From Vesta saturnalis (Eukaryota; Arthropoda; Insecta; Coleoptera; Lampyridae), in contig JARFJB010000400.1 in NCBI GenBank assembly GCA_036346205.1, forward strand, positions 785,001 to 849,000: a DNA stretch of 64,000 nucleotides. The letters are read 5' to 3'. Numbering within the stretch: position 1 is the first letter of the stretch; each line of letters begins with the position of its first letter. The notes under the pieces are model-generated. The model saw nothing but the letters and a program-made list of their open reading frames with translations. It had not been told where the DNA came from and did not search any database. The translations under genes and the position numbers were made by a program. Shown here one piece after another: positions 56,853 through 64,000 of the stretch.

Positions 56853-56860
56853 AGGGAGGT

Positions 56861-57240
56861 GCGGGTAATGCCGATCACTTAAGAAAATGTGCCTGAAATT
56901 TAGGGAAAATAACAAAACAAAATTATTTGTGATATAGGTATTAGAATAAACTTAATTGTTTAACAACTGGCTAAATATAATAACCGTCAAATTAATCTTA
57001 GTGTGCAATTTTATTGCTTTGCTATAATGTACAATTGACCGATATAACCTGTAGTATCGGTCAGTAAGTGGTTTGTACCGATCATAAACTGTTTTTAAGA
57101 TAATTTTGATAAGAATGTTAATAGTTGTGAGTGAAATAATAGTTTTATTTATAAAGATATTATAACATACAAGTTGAATATATAGGTAGTATTTTTATTA
57201 TTTATGTAGAAAAATCACATAATTATATAAGTTTTATAAT
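56861..57240. other. Spacer before the pogo remnant
   Basis: 56864-56880 (GGAGGTGCGGGTAATGCCGATCAC) looks like a pogo-type terminal sequence and GACCGATA/CGGTCA/CCGATC motifs follow at 57037-57085, but no matching right end was found near 60.3 kb. Confidence 0.4.
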
Positions 57241-57472
57241 CGCTATGACCACTACATTCTTTATAGGCCCACTTTTTACACACTTCGCACCTAAACCACG
57301 TTTCTGCGCCTTTCCAAATTCCCCGCGTATTATACATATTCCGTCAATTTCTTCTTCATATTCTAACCTATCATCATGCATAGTACTGCTTCATCTCCAT
57401 CGGTATCACTGCTGCTTGCATTTTTGTTTGGTTCTAATCTTGGCAGTTTCTTTTTTTGTTTTCCTTTAAATA

Positions 57473-58831
57473 CACTACGTTTCAAATGAAATGCACCATT
57501 TAGAAACAATAATGCTATGATCTTGAAAGTATGGTAAAATAATGCTTTATTAACATGTATAAGATGATGAAATTTTGAAGGCAAAATATTAACAGCTAAC
57601 AAGAAAATGTTAATAGTGTGTAGCATCACAACGCACAGCAATGCAGGCGTTCACTCTCCGAGGCATGCTTTCTATGAGATGGTCTATATCCTCCTGAGGC
57701 ACTTCATCCCAGGCTACCTGGAGATGGTGTCGTAATTCATCCAAGTTGTTTGGGGCCTTGGTAGTTTCCTTAGTCTTCGACCCATCATGTTCAATAGGCG
57801 AAAGATCTGGCGATCGCGCAGGCCACGGCAATACTGGTGGCTGCACTTGATCCAGAAACCTTCTTGTAACATATGCGGTATGTGGTCTAGCATTATCTTG
57901 TTGCAAAATACCATTTGGCAACGTCTGCATTTACGATACTACCACTGGCTCCAAAATATTATCAATGTAACGCTGAGCACTTAATGTGCCTAGAATGAAC
58001 ACAAGAGGAGATCTTCCACCAACACGAATGGCGCCCCAAACCATGACTCCAGGTGTTATCTTCTCCTTGAAACCGCCGCACCTTCTGATGACCATCGTTT
58101 CGCCACAAACAAAAACGCGATTCGTCGCTGAAGACGATGTTATTCCATTGAAGGCCTCAATCCCGTCGCTCTTGACAGCATGCCAATCTATCAGTCTTGT
58201 GCTCTTGAGTTAACTGGGGTCGTTGGTACGGACGATACGAATGTAAGCCATAAGACTTAATTCTCCTGTATATTGTTAACATTGATAGGTGACGACCAAT
58301 AGCTCCTGTCCAGCTCACCGCAACAGACCTTCTTGACTGAAACCGATCTCTTGTGGCCATCCGCCTAAAAAGTCGTTCTTCACGATCATTGGTGCTGCGT
58401 GGTGATCTTCCACTGGGACGAGGTCGTTGAATGCCTTCTTCAGACTAAGAAGACCAAACGCGGGCCACCGTGGTGTGGTCGCGATTAAGTCTTCTGCCGA
58501 TTTCTCGAAATGACAAACCTGCTTCTTTCATGCCGATAATTCTACTCCAGTCAAAATCTGAAACTTGGGCAAAGTTTCATCGTTGTCTTACATTCAGAAT
58601 AAATGTGTCAGTTAAACAACAAAAAATTGACACTAAGCGACTAGATTTCTTAAAATGTATAAATAAAAATTGTTGATGATAATTGATGTTAACAGTGGTG
58701 CAAAGTACATAATGACTTGTTCTTTTTCGTTGAAACTTCCATCTTTTTCTATATGATACTGAAACATTATTTTGCCAAAATTTCAAAATCATTATTATTT
58801 CTAAGTGGTGCATTTCATTTGAAACGTAGTG
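57473..58831 (-). mobile_element. Tc1-like element nested in the pogo remnant
   Basis: TIRs of about 75 bp: CACTACGTTTCAAATGAAAT from 57473 and its complement ending at 58831, nearly identical for the first 26 bp. TA is duplicated at 57471-57472 and 58832-58833. The flanks are collinear pogo coding sequence, so the insertion site is inside that gene. Length 1359 bp. Confidence 0.95.
57610..58570 (-). pseudogene. Tc1-like transposase (DD34E)
   Basis: The minus strand from about 58570 has the paired helix-turn-helix ('GLSFREIGRRLNRDHTTVAR'), then 'RDRFQSRRSVAVSW' and 'LTIYRRIKSYGLHSYRPYQR'. The first catalytic Asp follows in 'NIVFSDESRFCLWRNDG' near 58140-58090. The frame 57930-57610 has the second Asp in 'GILQQDNARPHTAYV' and the Glu in 'WPARSPDLSPIEHDG', exactly 34 residues apart, hence DD34E. 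Stops near 58445 and 57940 and one or two frameshifts split the gene (58360-58157, an open stretch to 57960, 57930-57610). All three catalytic residues are present. Confidence 0.9.
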
Positions 58832-59944
58832 TAGTTTGCTTGTTGTAGGGTAGATAAACATTGGAAGTGCGTATGCTCCAGTAGCACTAACTGCTAGTAC
58901 AACAGTTATATTCCGACCTCTCTCCCCACTTGCGGCTTTACCCAACTGTTTAATGCCTTTGGGACAAGTACCTTTTTTTTAGTACGTGAACAGTCGTTAT
59001 ACCTATTTCATCCACGTTAAAAATACAATCTGGTTGGGAAACGTACACTGTCAAAATTTTAAGTTATCGTAAAACTTGTTGGCACTAGCTTTATTAAATC
59101 CAGTAATTCTTGCTTGACTTGTTGATTCTGGTTTTCGGATACTTAATCGTGGCTATCGTTTCAGAAAAGTTTGGTATCTGATTTTGCCAGACTATAACAC
59201 TTTCGCCAACTTCATGCAGTGCTATTTCAAATTGTCGTAAAAGTACAAGACCTTCCAATTTGAGGACAACCTACGTTACCAGTTTTTAACCGATCACATA
59301 GTGTACCATAAGGTATCCCTAAAACAGTAACTGTATAAAATAACTGTTATAAACAATAATAGTGAAAAACCACTTACCGTATTTTCTAGCACTTTCAAAA
59401 CATTGCTTCACATTTGTTTCATTAAATCCGGAGACTGTTGCCATACTGATATTTTTTGCCTTCCTTAGTGACAAAATTGGATACCCCTTCATTAATAATT
59501 TCATCTAATCTTTTCCAACGGATAAGTTATTCCAGGTCGGCGGATACTTTTTTTTACATTTAGTTTTTTGGCATAATCGTATGTCAGTTTTTGAGCTTGT
59601 GTATGTATGAGACCATAATTCATTTTCGAACTTTGGATAAAATATTTGGCTAGTTGTTCTTCTTAGGCAGATGTGAAAATTTGTTGAGACGAATACTTTG
59701 ACTGGAATGGTGATGAAAATGCTACTTGTACATCTGGATCTTGTCTGTCAAAATCGTCAGGGTCTTCCAGACGTCGTCTTTTTATTTTCTTCACTCTGTT
59801 ACCCACGGTCGATCTTGTCAAGTTGTAGGTTGTGGCTGCAGTTCTTATTGAAAGTCTTCCTTGCAAGACATCTTCAATAGCGGCAATTATATTCTCCTCC
59901 GATATAGCAGAACGATTGGTCTTCCTCTTGTAAGTCCTTACCAT

Positions 59945-60545
59945 GTTAACGCCTGAAAAATATGATCAGTAATTTTCCACATTCTTCTCTAGGGCAGATT
60001 GGAAAAGTGTCCATATGTGGCCCCAACTAGATGTCCCAATCATGCTTATAAACAAATTGAAGTTATGTAAATAACTAAAATAAACAATTACTTCAGCATA
60101 TACCGACATAGTAAGGGTAAACAAGTCCACTTACCTCTAAAATTACAACCGAGTTAATTCTAGCATCCACATGGAAAATGTTCGATCTCAAACGATTTCC
60201 GATTTGTTTACAACGCCGAACACGTGCATATAGCAAAGTGTAATTAGCTAAAATTTGAAATGTCTATATGTGCCCCGTCGGGTGATTGTTTTAGAAATTT
60301 CACCATAGCACCAGATAACTTGGCTTTTGCCTGTTCTTTCGCAATTCTCATTTTTCTATAGTTTGACCCAAAAAGCCTCATGGTTTTTCTTTCTGAGAAC
60401 ATCTAACTGCACAAAAGATAAAGCGTATGCGAATAACCGTACCTACCAGAGTAGGTGTCAATAGTTAAAAATGCGTTAACTTTTCATTAATATGTGTAAT
60501 TATATAATGTACCTATATAGTAAGTACAACATTACGACGAATATT
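59945..60545. other. 5' flank of the pogo remnant
   Basis: Two similar motifs, GTCCATATGTGGCCCCAACTAG at 60008 and GTCTATATGTGCCCCGTCGG at 60260, may be subterminal sites of that element, but a terminal repeat partner was not found. No coding signal. Confidence 0.4.
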
Positions 60546-62149
60546 GTAATTATAGGACTGTCCGAACCTCCAGTGCAGTACCGGCTCTTATGAACTAAAG
60601 GTCTCTTTTACTGTTAGTCATCTGCAAATAAAGCAATCCTTTTCTTTCATGACAATGTTGTCAAACGTATTATGTAATTTAGGAAATACATAATCTCTGT
60701 AGTCTTTATACATTCATATTATTGTTCGATTGCACCCACTGAACAAAGTGAGTGTTCTGTGAACTGAACTATATATAAGTACAGTTCAGTGTTTGTACTA
60801 CATTATTTTTCAAAGTAAACCAACTCCATTTATTAAAAATTGTTCTTTTCAGAACGCTTAAACTTGATACAAGCATCTTTTAAGGTAATGACAGGTGTTT
60901 TCTATCACTCTCTTATTGAACTTAAATTTGTATAAATTTCCTTAATTCTTCGATATGGAAGTTCAAGCTGACCCTTCAAAATGACGTAGTGGACAATATT
61001 TCACCCATAAGGAGAAACGTCTCATTCTTAACATACTAAATTATTTCTCGACCAGACTGAACATTAGTCCAGCCGTTAAAAAAGCAAGCAACATTTTATT
61101 TACTTTACATAAAAACTATTAAAAATGATATGTGAATGCAGGTAATCTACAAGATAATATTGAACAGTTGATAATCAGCATTACATAATCTTCTTACGAG
61201 GAGCTCCAGCGATTAAACCAAATTGGCTGGAATATCTGATTTATACGAGAAATATTATATTATGTTGAAAGTAAATGATGTATCTATAATAAAATTATTC
61301 TGTTTACACACAAGTTCCTGCTATAGGCAACGTTTCAATTTAAATTATAAAATTTACAATCAACGTTTTAAAATTTTGATTTATATAGTGTTTATTTAGT
61401 GCTGATAAATTACAATAACTTTATTGCTGTTAAAATGCACAAAAACAACACTTACAGCAACCCAAATAACTAAAAATTAATAAGTTAACGTTCAATTAAA
61501 CTTAAATGACTGTGCTTAAAGTCATACATGCATTTGCACCAGTCAAAGAAGATACTGGAAAAAAAATGTATAATAAGAGGATTTGATACATTTAAAACAG
61601 TTTTCACAAGCTGCATCTAAAAATTATTGTTGTAATTAAGGTATTCATTATAGTTATAGAAAGTTGATCCTTAATATCTAATTTGAATGTGGCCATAAGT
61701 GATTTTGTTTCCAAGTCAGTTCCATGTCAAGACCACATCTCATGTGAAGTTCATGTATAATCCCATGTTTAAATGTATTTAATTAAGATTGTAAACATTC
61801 ATGAAAACAAATCTTGTAAGCATGAGCACCTGAAATAAAATTAATTCACAGCAAAAATGAAATTTAATAAAGTAAGTTTTACTGTTATCTCGGTGCTCGC
61901 ATTTAGCTTCTAATATGACCAACTCCTTATGAATCAAACTTCTATTCAGTAGGTATATTTACAACTCGATATTAGTTCATTTAAAATTTATATTCGTCTT
62001 TTATTTTAGGTTAGAAACTGTGTCTCTTACACCGTAGCTACCGGGCAGTAATTACGGTGTAGTATCTATCGGTATAATAAGTTTGGCAGCCAGCCCTGCC
62101 TTCAATAGGCCCCATACTGCACTTGGAGGTTTGGACGGTCAATTATTAC
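60546..62149. mobile_element. Non-autonomous element with imperfect TIRs
   Basis: 60546-60585 (TCCGAACCTCCAGTGCAGTAC in it) pairs with 62108-62149 (complement CTGCACTTGGAGGTTTGGAC) over about 38 bp with several mismatches and one indel. The 1.6-kb interior has no transposase. A small pair of ends of the 18555-type MITE (CACTGAAC at 60738 and GTTCAGTG at 60783) lies within it. Target duplication not determined. Confidence 0.55.
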
Positions 62150-64000
62150 TGCCATCACTAATGATTACATTACTTAAATCGCTAATCCCATATACAAATA
62201 AAATTTTATAAAAAATGCAAATGTCGAGATCAAGTATAGAGGCACTTACCGTTGGTTTTAATACAAAAATCGGAAAATCTTCAGCACTGTTCAATTTCAA
62301 TCTCACCTACACTTAATCACAAAACGCCCGTGTTTGCGAATTATTTTACTCAGGGTCTGTTGCCTCCTTGACTTCCAATGCAAATGAATGATAGCGGATT
62401 TATTAAAAGTTGAAAAAGAGCGCCAGTGTTCAACGTCGTCTGTCGCCTATTTGCAATTCTTGGTATTATGAATTATGGCATCCGCGTTACACGAAATACA
62501 ATAATTTTGGAATTCTGCTTCTTACTTGATAGCTGATGTTTCATTTGAAATTATATACCGTATACAGTATTCATGGGCCGGTACGCCGGCGGTATGTTTG
62601 TATTTTAAGCGAAAACGAAAATTTACGACAGTTATATTTGTGTAATTATATAAAAATAAAATATTTGCCGCCCTTGAAGTCGGCCGCCTGCGTAATTTGT
62701 ATGATTCGCCCTATCGGTACCCTCTAGGTAACAAATTTCATGCAAATGCTGTTATTATTAAAACATATATTTAAAAAAAAGTTTAAAAAAATAATAACTT
62801 TGACACCCTGTATTTCAGACTTTTGGACTAAGGTAAATTCGGCTAGATCCTCATATTTTAGTCTCAGGAATTGGTCATATTTTGTACAGACCTCTTAGAG
62901 ATACCCTGTATACAATGGTTAATGTTTCAAACAAAGCTTTATATCGCTGAGTACGGTTTAAACGTAAACACTCTTTAAATCTTTAAAAGTTTTGTTATGA
63001 ACGAATAAGTTCAAAAGTAAATATATAATTAAAAATTATTATTACACAATCCCCTTGTATTTAAATTTAACTATTTAATTATACCTCATGAACAAATAAC
63101 CACAAATCGAATAAACATGACGTCATCAGTGCTTATCATTAAACAAAAAATTTAATATATCCAAATAGACGTAAATAACTGACTAATTTTGTAAATATTT
63201 CTTTAACAAATTCACAAGTGGCTTTTAAAATACTAAAATACTGGTGACGCGTAAATTATAGTACGTCATAAAACAAACGTTATATTTGTTGTAGGCCAAA
63301 GTATCAATAAACCTTTGAATGTTGTTACCTTGCGTTTTCAGGTCACTAAGGCAGGAACGGTAAAGGATGCTCCGGGTTTCAAATTCGCCTTTCCGATCGT
63401 TTCAATACTAGTCGTTCTCCACCACTGAATTTTTCACGACACGAAATATTCTACAAAAGAATAGAGTGTTTATTCTTTGATTCTACTGTATACGCTGAAG
63501 TCTGGATTCATTCGCCGGCAGCAAGGCTCTACACTCCTTCTTGGAACATTAACGTTACCTCCAAAATAACAAACAGCACGTGTGTTCAGCTAGTACCCCT
63601 CGACATACGTGTTCGTTAACCAACCCTACAAGATTACTAAAGTCTTTAATAGAGCCGTTCACGAGTATTCACCCTTTGGTGGTATTAATGCACCGGGAAA
63701 ACAAAATTACTAGAACAAGGTGTGTTTTGAAAAACTGTATAAAATACGCATCGCAAAACGGAATAGCAATCTCCTATAACTTAACCACTCAACACGTTCC
63801 TCAGAAATACACTTCAACAGGTGAACTTGATGCAGTCACTCCTCCAGGTAATTGCCTACGCACGCCTTACTCAACTCTACTCTAGACGTTTAATTAATGC
63901 TCGACTCTCTCGATTCTTCCAAACTACACCCTCTTAAACTTTTCGATAAATAAGCTATCATAAAGTAAGATTCCTTCAAACTATACGTGCGGTGAAACTA
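62150..64000. other. Unclassified right end of the window
   Basis: Isolated mariner-type ends at 62803 (CACCCTGTATTTCAGAC) and 62901 (ACCCTGTATA) without a transposase. TTTTGTTATGAACGAATAAG at 62991 is shared with 45067 in the DDE_3 element. TTTGCCGCCC at 62663 is also seen beside the hAT at 51141. The 101-codon frame at 63580-63885 has fairly even composition but no domain I recognise, and a stop ends it at 63883. Confidence 0.4.

Larger units (their letters stand above)
55165..56860. mobile_element. Element bounded by inverted arrays of a 16-bp motif
   Basis: 55171-55455 holds about 12 copies of a motif close to TGGTCACAACGTCCAC. 56505-56852 holds about 14 copies of its reverse complement. 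The two arrays face each other around about 1 kb that contains a hAT C-terminal coding fragment. Exact ends and target duplication could not be set. Arrays of transposase-binding-like subterminal repeats in inverted orientation are typical of some hAT elements, so the hAT fragment may be its own. Confidence 0.7.
57241..59944 (-). pseudogene. Pogo-like transposase with PHD-like tail, DDE partly deleted
   Basis: Start MVRTYKRKTNRSAISEENII at 59944, with a Psq-type helix-turn-helix ('SIRTAATTYNLTRSTVGNRV'). A 59-nt intron-like gap (59319-59377) joins 'ESARKYG' to 'IPYGTLCDRLKTG'. The segment 'LSIRKPESTSQARITGFNK' precedes the first catalytic Asp in 'FNVDEIGITTVHVLKK' (about 59020) and, after a frameshift, 'ASGERGRNITVVLAVSATGA' and 'YALPMFIYP'. 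There the gene jumps, with a Tc1-like element inserted at the joint, straight to a late linker ('LPRLEPNKNASSSDTDGDEA'). It ends with a Cys/His finger 'RCEVCKKWAYKECSGHSDY' near 57265-57320 in another frame. The second and third catalytic residues are missing. Confidence 0.83.

Noticed and set aside
56864..60300. Full pogo element boundaries 56864 to about 60300
   Set aside because: The left terminal-looking sequence has no inverted partner on the right, so boundaries cannot be supported.
63580..63885. 101-aa plus frame at the window end
   Set aside because: Composition is plausible for coding but no domain, splice context or neighbour supports it.

Overview
This window is AT-rich animal DNA, almost certainly from an insect and perhaps a beetle. 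The DNA transposons are of kinds common in insects (mariner, DUF4817-type mariner relatives, Tc1-like, pogo/Tigger, piggyBac, hAT, P-like, an arthropod-type DDE_3 family), alongside LINEs and Penelope-like elements (PLEs). The one recognisable host gene, NAA60 (39754-40451, minus strand), has introns of only 42 and 46 nt, a size frequent in beetles. The order-level guess is inference. There are no bacterial features, no tRNA or rRNA genes and no CRISPR.

Layout. 1-4.6 kb: a DUF4817-type mariner relative whose right terminal inverted repeat (TIR) is split by a LINE, then a classical mariner. 6.0-9.6 kb: a cluster of two to three PLEs, each bounded by inverted terminal repeats and separated by (TA)n tracts. 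9.6-20.8 kb: mostly unrecognised AT-rich sequence with three short non-autonomous DNA elements. 20.85-26.17 kb: a Tigger-like element with a broken piggyBac nested at a TTAA site. 27.2-29.5 kb: an RTE-like LINE remnant, then a P-element-like remnant. 30.3-38.4 kb: two mariner-superfamily elements with very long TIRs, the first carrying a piggyBac deletion derivative and a mariner. 39.7-40.5 kb: NAA60. 41.0-44.1 kb: an 8-bp-duplicating MITE interrupted by a second LINE copy. 44.5-46.6 kb: a DDE_3-type element. 47.4-49.8 kb: a pogo element with TA duplication. 50.5-56.9 kb: a jerky/pogo fragment, a hAT gene split by a foldback-like element, and an element with inverted arrays of a 16-bp motif. 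57.2-59.9 kb: a pogo remnant with a Tc1-like DD34E element inside. 60.5-62.1 kb: an element with imperfect TIRs.

The parts form a nested archive rather than a pathway. Target-site duplications or undisturbed opposite arms date several insertions: the LINE into a mariner TIR, the piggyBac derivative into one arm of a long-TIR element, piggyBac into Tigger, the foldback into hAT, and Tc1 into an already deleted pogo. No transposase or reverse transcriptase gene is intact. Many copies have lost the catalytic core but kept both ends. The most notable items are the PLE cluster with hammerhead-like motifs in its inverted terminal repeats, the foldback element with about 0.8-1.0 kb arms, the inverted 16-bp motif arrays, the piggyBac derivative that still encodes its C-terminal zinc-binding domain, and the very short NAA60 introns.
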